Positions 6,997 through 14,344 of a stretch of 24,489 bases of DNA are shown piece by piece. Origin of the DNA: Actinomycetota bacterium (GTDB taxonomy: Bacteria; Actinomycetota; Humimicrobiia; Humimicrobiales; Humimicrobiaceae); contig JAMCVO010000684.1 of NCBI GenBank assembly GCA_023475715.1, positions 1-24,489 of the forward strand, written 5' to 3'. Under the pieces are notes generated by a model, which made no database searches, was not told where the DNA came from, and saw nothing but the letters and a program-made list of their open reading frames with translations. Made by a program: the position numbers and the translations under genes. Position 1 is the first letter of the stretch. Every line of letters begins with the position of its first letter.

Positions 6997-8501
6997 TAAT
7001 TTTCTCCTATCTCGCCTAATGCCAAACTTAAAATTTTATCTTGTGTCAAATTTTTATTTTCTAGGGTTTTCATTTGCTTACCCTCATGCATCACAACGAT
7101 ATTGTGACAAAGACCTAATAATTCAGGGATTTCTGAAGAAATCAATAATATGCCTACGCCATTCTCTGACAGTTGATTGATAATTTTATAAATTTCAAAC
7201 TTAGCACCGACATCTATTCCTTTTGTAGGCTCATCCAATATTAGTATTCTGGAATCCGCAAATAACCACTTGCTTAGCACAACTTTTTGCTGATTGCCGC
7301 CACTTAGAAATTCGACTCTTTGCTCAAGTGAAGGCGTTTTTATTTCAAGTTTTTTAACATATTCAAGTGAATATTTTCTGGCCTTACGAAAATTAACAAA
7401 CTTATAATTAAGTATTTTATCTACTTTTGACATGATTATGTTTCTTAAAACATCCAGTATTATTATTAAACTCTCATTTCTTCTGTCTTCAGTCAATAAA
7501 CCAATTCCGAGTTTTATAGCCTCTTGAGGTCCTCTTATTCTTACTTCTTTCCCATCTACCAATATGCTTCCTGAAGTGCTTTTATTGTCGCCAAATATTG
7601 TTTTTACAACATTAGTTCTGCCGGCACCCAAAACACCGGCAAGGCCCAGCACTTCCCCTTTGTGAAGATTAAAATTAATTTCCTGAAATTCACCAATTTT
7701 TGATAAATTCTTAACTTCTAATAAAACATCTTTTGAATAAGTTTCGGTTCTGGGGTATCTTGATTCAATCTTCCTTCCAACCATCGAATTAATTAAATCT
7801 TCGTAAGTATATTCTTTGGTATTTTTTGTTATTATATGGTGTCCGTCTCTTAAAACCGTTATTCTGTCGGATATTTCAAAAACTTCATCCAGCCTGTGAG
7901 AAATAAAAACAATAGTCTTATAGTTCGCTTTCAAATCCCTGATTATTCTGAAAAGATTATTGATTTCACTTCTTGTAAGACTTGAAGAAGTTTTATCTAA
8001 AATAAAAATCTCTGCTTTTGATACCAGACCCTTTAATATACCGATAACCTGGCGTTCCGATATACTTAAGTCCCTGGTTAAAGCTCTTGCATTTATTTTA
8101 ATTTTTACCTGCTCATCCAGAATTCTCTGGGTTTCTTTGATCCTTAATCTCTTATTTAAAATAAATTTAAATTTTCCCAAACCAGGTTCTTTGCCTAAAA
8201 AAACATTTGTTGCAACATCCAGAGGGAGAACAATTGTCGGCTCCTGAAAAACGGTACAGATCCCCAGCTTTTCCGCAATGTGCGGAGTATTTATTCTTAC
8301 CTCCTGACCATTAAAAATAACCTTGCCTTTATAATCAGGAAAAGAACCTGCAAGAATATTAACTAAAGTTGATTTTCCCGCTCCGTTTTCACCTACTAAT
8401 CCTAATACTTCCCCTTTTTTTATTTCAAAAGAAACATTTTCCAAGGCAATTACTCCAGGAAACTCCTTGCCTATATTTTCAAATTTTATTAATGTTTCCA
8501 A
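6996..8501 (-). CDS. Sugar ABC transporter ATP-binding protein, RbsA-like (two ABC domains)
   Basis: This is a 501-residue double-ABC protein of the carbohydrate-uptake-2 family. Domain 1 has Walker A GENGAGKSTL near residue 37, a degenerate signature LSISERQ and Walker B IFILDKTSSSL; domain 2 has the degenerate Walker A GVLGAGRT typical of the family, a canonical LSGGNQQK signature and Walker B ILILDEPTKGID. In domain 1 the usual DEPT is DKTS, so the catalytic Glu is Lys. Domain 1's nucleotide site is normally the active one in this family, which makes the change notable. The start is a TTG at 8501 with GGGAG upstream, and the 3' end overlaps the permease start by one base. It follows the lipoprotein gene after a 107-bp gap with a hairpin. 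Confidence 0.92.
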   Translation of the reverse strand: METLIKFENIGKEFPGVIALENVSFEIKKGEVLGLVGENGAGKSTLVNILAGSFPDYKGKVIFNGQEVRINTPHIAEKLGICTVFQEPTIVLPLDVATNVFLGKEPGLGKFKFILNKRLRIKETQRILDEQVKIKINARALTRDLSISERQVIGILKGLVSKAEIFILDKTSSSLTRSEINNLFRIIRDLKANYKTIVFISHRLDEVFEISDRITVLRDGHHIITKNTKEYTYEDLINSMVGRKIESRYPRTETYSKDVLLEVKNLSKIGEFQEINFNLHKGEVLGLAGVLGAGRTNVVKTIFGDNKSTSGSILVDGKEVRIRGPQEAIKLGIGLLTEDRRNESLIIILDVLRNIIMSKVDKILNYKFVNFRKARKYSLEYVKKLEIKTPSLEQRVEFLSGGNQQKVVLSKWLFADSRILILDEPTKGIDVGAKFEIYKIINQLSENGVGILLISSEIPELLGLCHNIVVMHEGKQMKTLENKNLTQDKILSLALGEIGEN

Positions 8502-8530
8502 TTTGTCTCCCTACTTTATAACTATATAAT

Positions 8531-8570
8531 AATGGTTGAGGAAATAGCCCTAAACTACCCCTCAACCATT
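8531..8570 (-). terminator. Intercistronic hairpin between binding-protein and ATPase genes
   Basis: AATGGTTGAGG (8531-8541) and CCTCAACCATT (8560-8570) are perfect 11-bp arms with an 18-nt loop. It follows the lipoprotein stop and precedes the ATPase start; no T-tract follows on the minus strand. In such operons these hairpins usually stabilise the upstream message or attenuate readthrough, so that the binding protein is made in excess of the membrane parts. Full termination is unlikely. Confidence 0.6.
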
Positions 8571-8608
8571 TAAATCATTATTACCGGTTATAAATTACTC
8601 ATGCATTT

Positions 8609-9601
8609 TTATTTTTGGAATTTTGCTACATTTTCTGGTGTAACTAACTCAAACCCTATATACTGCCAGAACGTAACGTCTTCGCCTTTAACAAGTTTTA
8701 CCAATGCCTGTACCGTCAATGTGCCCATTTCCTTTGCACTGACAAGAACTGTACCTTTGAATGCTCCTCCCTTGGCAACTGCGGCTATTGCATCATTGGC
8801 TCCATCAAATCCGAATACTATAGCTTTACTGTTTGCTGCCTCTACGGCTGATGCTGCACCTAATGCACTTGGGTCATTAATGCCTCTTACTACATTAACA
8901 TCCGGGTTTGATTGAAGAATTGTTTCCATCATAGCCATACCTTTTTCCATAACACCCTCTGCATTCTGAGTGGCAACTACCTCCATATCGGGAACTTTAG
9001 TTTTAAATCCCTCTACAAATCCATTAGCCCTGTCCACCGTACTCTGATAAATAGGCAGATCCAAAACAGCCATCTTGGCTTTCTCGCCTGCCATATTCGC
9101 ATTGAAATAATCTCCTGCATACTGGCCGAGTGCATAACTTGCGCCATAATTATCAAACTTTATTACTGTTGACATCGGAGCATTTCTTATTTCAAGGATA
9201 TTGGATATAACCGGAATACCTGCCATCGTTGCTTTCCAGATATTACCTCTAGTTGCAGCCTCTTGGGCCATAGAAACAGCAATCGAATCTACACCCTTTG
9301 AAATCCAGTCTTCAAAAATCTGTGTTTCCTTAGCTGGATCCCATTCGCTGCTTTCTATAAGCAGAGTAACTCCCTGTTTGGCTGCCTCATCTTTTGCGGC
9401 AGTTATCATTTCCTGAAACCATTCGTTGCCCATTGCTTCTACTATTATACCTACTGTAATGTCCGTTGTTTTAATTTCCGGTCCGCTTACAGCAGCTTTA
9501 GTACCTGTTTGGCACCCTGCCAGAGAAAGTGCAACGAGCAGCAACACAAGTATCGAGGAGAAGATAATTAGATAGAATCTTTTTCTCTTAAACATAGCCA
9601 C
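8609..9601 (-). CDS. Sugar ABC transporter substrate-binding lipoprotein, RbsB-like (Peripla_BP_4 type)
   Basis: The 330-residue product begins with basic residues, a hydrophobic stretch and a lipobox (SLAGC, Cys at residue 30), so it should be lipid-anchored outside the membrane. After a linker the mature part reads DITVGIIVEAMGNEWFQEMITAAKDEA, the standard opening of RbsB-type proteins, followed by DWISKGVDSIAVSM, GIPVISN, ARGIND-like NVVRGINDPSALGA and VFGFDGANDAI blocks that line the sugar cleft. Two ATGs are possible (residues 1 and 3); AAAGGGTGG favours the first. It lies 32 bp after the GntR gene and before the ATPase. It delivers the sugar to the permease; the ligand is unknown. Confidence 0.93.
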   Translation of the reverse strand: MAMFKRKRFYLIIFSSILVLLLVALSLAGCQTGTKAAVSGPEIKTTDITVGIIVEAMGNEWFQEMITAAKDEAAKQGVTLLIESSEWDPAKETQIFEDWISKGVDSIAVSMAQEAATRGNIWKATMAGIPVISNILEIRNAPMSTVIKFDNYGASYALGQYAGDYFNANMAGEKAKMAVLDLPIYQSTVDRANGFVEGFKTKVPDMEVVATQNAEGVMEKGMAMMETILQSNPDVNVVRGINDPSALGAASAVEAANSKAIVFGFDGANDAIAAVAKGGAFKGTVLVSAKEMGTLTVQALVKLVKGEDVTFWQYIGFELVTPENVAKFQK

Positions 9602-9633
9602 CCTTTCTTTCTTATTTGATAAATTTTAAAGAA

Positions 9634-10362
9634 TTATATGGGAGATATTTCTTCCAGGATTGAAATAAAATGCTTTTTCATGATAGCGCGGGCATTTTTA
9701 ATATCTTTATTTCTTATGCAATTAAACACTTTCTCATGGTATTCAATATCCTTTTTTAAATGTTCAGGGCTTTTTATAATTTGTCCCCTGATTTTTTTCC
9801 AGAGCTCCTCTTCGGTTAAATCTAAAATATATTGTAAAACATTTATTAAAACCGAATTACCGCTTGCTTTGGCTATTGCCATATGAAACGTTCTGTCAGT
9901 TTCCAAAGTATAGCTTTGCCCGTCTTTCATTTGAGATTGCATTTTCTTTAATATATTTCCAATCTCAGAGATATTTTCAGATTTTGAATTTTTTGCCGCC
10001 AGCGCAACTATTTCAGGTTCGACTATCTTTCTCAAGCTAAAGATCTCATAAGGACTTTCTTCTTTGGCAGCTATATCATTGATCTTCTTCTCAAGAAAAT
10101 CATTGATGTTTTCTGATTGTACATATGTTCCCGACCCGACCCTGCTTTCAAGTATGCCCGCAATCTCAAGGGCACTATATGCTTCCCTTACCGAGGGTCT
10201 GCTTACCCCTAATTTTTTGGCCATAATTCTCTCAGGGGGCAGTTTATCTCCTTTTTTGAAAATCCCCTTTTTGATCAAATTAGAAATTTGATCAATAACC
10301 AGGGCATATCTTTTTTTGGTTTCAATTGGTTTTATTTCAAATTTTATTTTAGATTCTTTCAT
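9634..10362 (-). CDS. GntR family transcriptional regulator, FadR subfamily (FCD domain)
   Basis: The 242-residue protein has an N-terminal winged helix-turn-helix (KKGDKLPPERIMAKKLGVSR then PSVREAYSALEIAGILESR, GSGTYV, about residues 36-83) followed by an all-helical FCD ligand domain with the Asp/His metal-site pattern (ETDRTFHMAIA near residue 160, and EYHEKVFNCIRNKD near 212). Such regulators usually sense sugar acids or related carboxylates and repress until the ligand binds. It is the first gene of the leftward transport operon. An imperfect palindrome at 10402-10418 sits at its own promoter, consistent with autorepression, and a similar sequence lies over the isomerase promoter at 2399-2415. 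GGAG lies 12 bases before the ATG, a longer than usual spacing. Confidence 0.9.
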   Translation of the reverse strand: MKESKIKFEIKPIETKKRYALVIDQISNLIKKGIFKKGDKLPPERIMAKKLGVSRPSVREAYSALEIAGILESRVGSGTYVQSENINDFLEKKINDIAAKEESPYEIFSLRKIVEPEIVALAAKNSKSENISEIGNILKKMQSQMKDGQSYTLETDRTFHMAIAKASGNSVLINVLQYILDLTEEELWKKIRGQIIKSPEHLKKDIEYHEKVFNCIRNKDIKNARAIMKKHFISILEEISPI

Positions 10363-10401
10363 ATAATTTTAATTCTCCAGGTTGAAAATTTCTAGTTAAT
10401 G

Positions 10402-10418
10402 GGTAAAGAAACCTTACC
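10402..10418. promoter_or_regulatory. Candidate GntR operator in the regulator's own promoter
   Basis: The plus-strand sequence GGTAAAGAAACCTTACC has arms GGTAA/TTACC plus a further G-C pair inside, giving six of eight symmetric positions. It lies about 40 bp before the GntR start codon, at the predicted transcription start. FadR-type proteins bind short GT-rich/AC-rich palindromes, so autoregulation is likely; the assignment is inference. Confidence 0.45.
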
Positions 10419-10420
10419 AT

Positions 10421-10449
10421 ATTAATAATAAAATGTGAATAGTTGTCAA
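10421..10449 (-). promoter_or_regulatory. Promoter of the GntR-transport-aldolase operon
   Basis: On the minus strand a perfect TTGACA (10449-10444) is followed after 17 bp by ATTAAT (10426-10421), a 4-of-6 match to the -10 consensus. The predicted start falls near 10414, inside the palindrome at 10402-10418. The weak -10 and strong -35 fit a regulated promoter. Confidence 0.5.
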
Positions 10450-10462
10450 ATAATTTTAGCAG

Positions 10463-12271
10463 TTAATAATTTTCCATTTTATAAAAACTCATGAATGCTT
10501 CGCTTGGAATCGATACTTTTCCGATTCTTTTCATTTTTCTTTTACCTTTTTTCTGTTTTTCCAGCACTTTTTTCTTCCTTGTTATGTCTCCACCATATAA
10601 ACCTGCAGTAACATCCTTCCTGTACGGAGCTATTCTTTCTTTTGCTATTATCCTCTTACCTATAGCAGCTTGTATTGCTATTTCAAAATTTTCGCGGGAT
10701 ATTAATTTTCTTAGTTTTGTTACAAGTTCTCTTCCCAGCATATAGGCTTTTTCTCTGTGGACTATGGTTGAGAGCTCATCAACAGGGCTTCCTGCAACAA
10801 TTATATCCAGTTTGACAAGATCGGAAGATTTATATCCTTTCAGTTCATAATCAAGCGATGCAAAACCTGCACTGATAGATTTTAAGAGATTGAAAAAGTC
10901 AACAATGATTTCCGAAAGCGGCAACACATATTTTATTTCAACTCTTTCTACCGAAATATATTGCATATCAACAAATTCACCCCTTTTTCCATTGGCAAGT
11001 TTCATGATTTCACCTATATAATCTTTGGGACTGATAATGGTAGCATTTACAAAAGGTTCCTGTATTTCTTTGATTTTTTCTTCAGCCGGGAAATCTGAAG
11101 GCCTTTTAACTTCAATCATCTCGTCATCACTTTTAATAACCTTATAAGCAACATTGGGCGCGGTGGTCAGAAGACTTAAGTCGTATTCCCTTTCCAGTCT
11201 TTCTTTTACAATTTCCATATGAAGAAGTCCTAAAAATCCGCATCTGAAACCAAAACCAAGCGCATTTGAAACTTCAGGAACATAATCAAGCGAAGAATCG
11301 TTTAAAGATAATTTGCCGAGCGCATCTCTTAATTCCTCGTAATGCAACCCTTCTATAGGGAACAATCCGCAATAAACCATTGGCTTTGGTTTTTTATATC
11401 CGGGAAGGCTGGTTTCTGAAGAATCTTTGGCGCTGGTGACAGTATCGCCAACTACAATATTTCCCACTTCTTTAATCCCGGTAATTATATATCCGACTTC
11501 ACCCGCAACAAGCTGATCTTTTTTTATCATTTTTGGATTTAACACACCAACTTCTTCAACAGTTGTAAAAGTATTCTCAGCTATAAATTTTATCTTCATC
11601 CCGGTATCGATAAAACCATTTACAACTCTGATCAAGACGACTATTCCTCTATATGAATCATATTGCGAATCAAATATTAAAGCCTGCAGCGGCTTTTCGA
11701 TGCTGCCTCCAGGAGGCGGAATATCAATCACAATTCTGTCAAGAATTTCCGATACGCCCTCCCCTGTTTTTGCGCTGATTTTCAAAATTCTGCTCTTTTC
11801 AACTCCCAATATGCTTCCAAGCTCCTCACTTACTTCTTCGGTCCTTGCACTTTTAAGATCTATCTTATTAACGACCGGTATTATTTCCAGCTCATTTGCC
11901 AGTGCGAGGTATACATTTGCAAGGGTTTGTGCCTGGATCCCCTGTGTTGCATCAACTACCAGTATTGCACCTTCACATGCTGCAAGACTCCTTGAAACCT
12001 CATAGCTGAAATCAACATGGCCCGGGGTATCTATAAGGTTAAAGATATACCGGTTATTATCAAGCTTACAGTCATAAAGGACCCTGACTGCATGCGCTTT
12101 TATCGTAATACCTCTTTCCCTTTCAAGATCCATGTCGTCAAGATACTGATCCAGCATATCTCTATGGCTCACTGTCTTAGTCATCTCAAGTATCCTGTCA
12201 GCAAGAGTAGATTTGCCGTGATCTATATGCGCAATTATTGAAAAATTCCTGATTAATTTATTATCAGTCAT
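10463..12271 (-). CDS. lepA: Elongation factor 4 (LepA), ribosome back-translocating GTPase
   Basis: The 602-residue protein is full length for LepA. It has the GTPase motifs IAHIDHGKSTLADRI (G1, residues 13-27), DLERERGITIKA (G2), DTPGHVDF (G3), VNKIDLKSA (G4) and KISAKTG (G5), then the EF-G-like domains and the LepA-specific C-terminal domain (GGDITRKKKVLEKQKKGKRK near residue 565). EF4 acts on stalled or mistranslocated ribosomes. Its start overlaps the end of murJ by 8 nt (ATGACTGA), so translation is coupled and both are read from the murJ promoter. No anomalies are seen. Confidence 0.98.
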   Translation of the reverse strand: MTDNKLIRNFSIIAHIDHGKSTLADRILEMTKTVSHRDMLDQYLDDMDLERERGITIKAHAVRVLYDCKLDNNRYIFNLIDTPGHVDFSYEVSRSLAACEGAILVVDATQGIQAQTLANVYLALANELEIIPVVNKIDLKSARTEEVSEELGSILGVEKSRILKISAKTGEGVSEILDRIVIDIPPPGGSIEKPLQALIFDSQYDSYRGIVVLIRVVNGFIDTGMKIKFIAENTFTTVEEVGVLNPKMIKKDQLVAGEVGYIITGIKEVGNIVVGDTVTSAKDSSETSLPGYKKPKPMVYCGLFPIEGLHYEELRDALGKLSLNDSSLDYVPEVSNALGFGFRCGFLGLLHMEIVKERLEREYDLSLLTTAPNVAYKVIKSDDEMIEVKRPSDFPAEEKIKEIQEPFVNATIISPKDYIGEIMKLANGKRGEFVDMQYISVERVEIKYVLPLSEIIVDFFNLLKSISAGFASLDYELKGYKSSDLVKLDIIVAGSPVDELSTIVHREKAYMLGRELVTKLRKLISRENFEIAIQAAIGKRIIAKERIAPYRKDVTAGLYGGDITRKKKVLEKQKKGKRKMKRIGKVSIPSEAFMSFYKMENY

Positions 12272-13871
12272 CTGGCACCGATTCTATTTTTTTGGTTACT
12301 TTAAGTTTTTTAAACATGTTAACAACAAACTTTATTTCTTCCATTTTGAAGATATATGTAGAAAGAATATATAATCCTACCCCCATAATTATTATAAGAA
12401 GGAGGATGATTGTATGATACCAAAGATTGATATATGCGTACTTTTCCAAAAGGGACCATACAAAGTATATTGCTGCCCCCATTATTGCTGACGAAAGCAG
12501 CATTTTCCCAAATGATTTTGCTATCCTTTTCCCGCCAAGGAAACCGACTTTCTTCCGGAGTATGAAAATCAGTGCCAGCATATTGAATGCAGCTACAAGC
12601 GAGGTTGAAAGCGCCAAGCCTGCAACATTTAAAAATTTAATAAACAGCCAGTCAAGCAATGCATTTATGAGAATTGAAACAAGTGCAACTTTTAATGGAG
12701 TCTTAACATTTTTAAAAGCATAAAAAATTCTGTTTAAAATTATAAGCAGGCCAAAAAAAATAAGTCCTATGCTCTGGAAAATAATTATTGTTGCTACTTT
12801 TACTGTGTCGGCCGATGTAAAATTATTACGCTCAAATAATAATTTTATTATGGGGTGACTTAGAATAATAAGTCCTGTTATTGCAGGAAGCATTATATAA
12901 CCCATTTCTCTTACGCCAAGGGAAAAACTTTCCTTTATTCCTTTTATATCTTCAGCGGCCGCCTGTCTTGAAATCAGCGGATATAATACAGTAATAACAG
13001 CAACGCTAAAAATCCCGAAAGGCAGATTTGTAACCCTCCAGGCAATATCGAGAGCAGTAGTATTACCTCCACCCAGGCCCAGAGCAAAAAACTTATCGAC
13101 GCCGACATTTATCTGGACTGCACCAAGACTTAAAAGTATGGGAAACATAAGAGATAAAATCTCTCTGACAGCTTTATTTTTAAAATCTATTTTAAAACTA
13201 TATTTTACCTTTGAAACTTTTAGCTGTGGAATCTGTATGACAAGCTGCATCACTGACCCTGCCATTGTCCCGATAGCAATGCTTATAATACCCAGCCCGT
13301 GGCTTAAGAGTACAACAAAAAGAATAGTCATGATGTTCAATACAAAAGGCGCAAAGGAAGGCATTGTAAAAATATTATGAGAATTTAAAATACCGGTGGT
13401 CAACCCTGACATGCTGAGCATAAGTACGGAAAAAGACATTATCCTGCTCATGATAACAAATTTATTGATATCCATAAGATTATTTGCAATTCCTGATAAA
13501 AGGACGCCTATCTGCGGTGAAAAAATAAAAATTATAAGTGAAATAAAGACAAAAAACAAAACCATTATATTTGTGACGGAATTTATAAAAATCCCGATTT
13601 CTTCCTTTTTTTCCTCCTTTAGATAAGAAGAATAAATGGGTATAAAAGCCGCAATAATCAATGATTCTGCAAAAAGTATTTTAAAAAGGTTTGGGATGAA
13701 AAAAGCCCAGGTATATGCATCTGTATCATAACTCATTCCAAAATATCCGGTCATTACCTGGTCTCTGGCTAATCCTGATATCTTGGAAAGGAGTGTTACG
13801 ATTATAACAATTACAGTTGCACTAAAAATTCTTTTACGGGAAAGCAAATAATCTTCGTGTACGTCCTGCAT
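12264..13871 (-). CDS. murJ: Lipid II flippase MurJ (MviN family)
   Basis: The 535-residue membrane protein has the MurJ/MviN fold: around 14 predicted helices, LSKISGLARDQVMTGYFG near residue 24 (family consensus LSRITGLVRD), DAYTWAFFIPNLFKILFAESL near 46 and the AFIPIYSSYLKE block. MurJ flips lipid II across the membrane for peptidoglycan synthesis, so this organism makes a cell wall. The ATG at 13871 has no Shine-Dalgarno, and the predicted -10 box lies only about 10 bp upstream; either the message is nearly leaderless or translation starts slightly further in. It overlaps lepA. The upstream intergenic region holds the large inverted-repeat element. Confidence 0.95.
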   Translation of the reverse strand: MQDVHEDYLLSRKRIFSATVIVIIVTLLSKISGLARDQVMTGYFGMSYDTDAYTWAFFIPNLFKILFAESLIIAAFIPIYSSYLKEEKKEEIGIFINSVTNIMVLFFVFISLIIFIFSPQIGVLLSGIANNLMDINKFVIMSRIMSFSVLMLSMSGLTTGILNSHNIFTMPSFAPFVLNIMTILFVVLLSHGLGIISIAIGTMAGSVMQLVIQIPQLKVSKVKYSFKIDFKNKAVREILSLMFPILLSLGAVQINVGVDKFFALGLGGGNTTALDIAWRVTNLPFGIFSVAVITVLYPLISRQAAAEDIKGIKESFSLGVREMGYIMLPAITGLIILSHPIIKLLFERNNFTSADTVKVATIIIFQSIGLIFFGLLIILNRIFYAFKNVKTPLKVALVSILINALLDWLFIKFLNVAGLALSTSLVAAFNMLALIFILRKKVGFLGGKRIAKSFGKMLLSSAIMGAAIYFVWSLLEKYAYINLWYHTIILLLIIIMGVGLYILSTYIFKMEEIKFVVNMFKKLKVTKKIESVPDD

Positions 13872-13881
13872 AATGAACGGT

Positions 13882-13890
13882 ATTATAACA
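13882..13890 (-). promoter_or_regulatory. Extended -10 promoter of murJ-lepA
   Basis: On the minus strand TGTTATAAT (13890-13882) is a perfect extended -10 element. No good -35 lies 17 bp upstream, which an extended -10 can tolerate. The predicted start would be about 4 nt before the murJ ATG, implying a very short or absent leader. Confidence 0.5.
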
Positions 13891-13952
13891 TTTTAATCAA
13901 GCTAATTACAGACAAGTTAAAGTTTTTTATACATTTTTTGAGTCAGCTCCGG

Positions 13953-14198
13953 TTTAAATCTATGGAAGCATCTAAAATTTCGTGATAGCAATAAAGGAAA
14001 ATTTTAAGAGCCATGATGGGTATTTCAAAAACACGCCGTCTTTTCCCCGGCGAGTAAAAGCCAGCTCAGTTTCAGGCTCAGCTCTCCTCCCGGAGGAGGA
14101 ACCATGCCCGCTTAAGCCTTCAAATGGTTTTCTCAATACCCATCCTGGCCTATCAATTTATTTTTTATCACGAAATTTTAGGTGCTAACAAATTTAAA
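13953..14198 (+). ncRNA. Large nested inverted-repeat element, candidate structured RNA (unknown class) or palindromic mobile element
   Basis: A series of helices is nested around one centre: 13953-13959 with 14192-14198 (7 bp); 13967-13987 with 14166-14186 (21 bp, one U-G wobble); 13990-13995 with 14157-14162 (6 bp); 14010-14024 with 14135-14149 (14 of 15 bp); 14028-14032 with 14127-14131 (5 bp). The core inside holds small GC-rich hairpins: 14034-14038/14048-14052, 14059-14062/14075-14078, and a 6-bp stem at 14085-14090/14095-14100 closed by CGGA. The wobbles at 13971-14182 and 13988-14165 pair only on the plus strand, favouring a plus-strand RNA. It matches no riboswitch consensus I know. 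A weak promoter (TTACAG-16-TATACA) precedes it at 13906-13933. TTTAAAT is present at both edges and could instead be a target duplication of a MITE. Confidence 0.6.
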
Positions 14199-14205
14199 TA
14201 CACAG

Positions 14206-14233
14206 TTGACAAAGAAATGCTGAATGCTAAAAT
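14206..14233 (+). promoter_or_regulatory. Promoter of the radical SAM gene
   Basis: A perfect TTGACA (14206-14211) and TAAAAT (14228-14233) are separated by 16 bp. The predicted start near 14240 gives a leader of about 105 nt. GTTGAC at 14205-14210 and GTCAAC at 14243-14248 form an inverted repeat around the promoter. Confidence 0.55.
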
Positions 14234-14303
14234 CCGATTGTGGTCAACATCTGTAAAAATTAACCATGTACGGCCATATTAAATAGTTATTCGTTAAGGG
14301 TCT

Positions 14304-14315
14304 ATGCTGCAGCAT
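14304..14315. repeat. Perfect 12-bp palindrome in the radical SAM leader
   Basis: ATGCTGCAGCAT is a perfect palindrome 30 bp before the radical SAM start. A related ATGCTGAATGCT lies at 14217-14228 overlapping the promoter, and GAGCAT follows directly at 14316-14321. The recurrence of the ATGCT/AGCAT word suggests a regulator binding site, but chance is possible. Confidence 0.35.
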
Positions 14316-14344
14316 GAGCATTATTTTTATCGCAATAAAATAAA

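Noticed and set aside
13953..14198. Cobalamin riboswitch, T-box, 6S RNA or FMN riboswitch
   Set aside because: None of the conserved boxes (B12 box, GGGTGGAACC antiterminator, RFN core) is present, and the multibranched layout does not fit 6S RNA.
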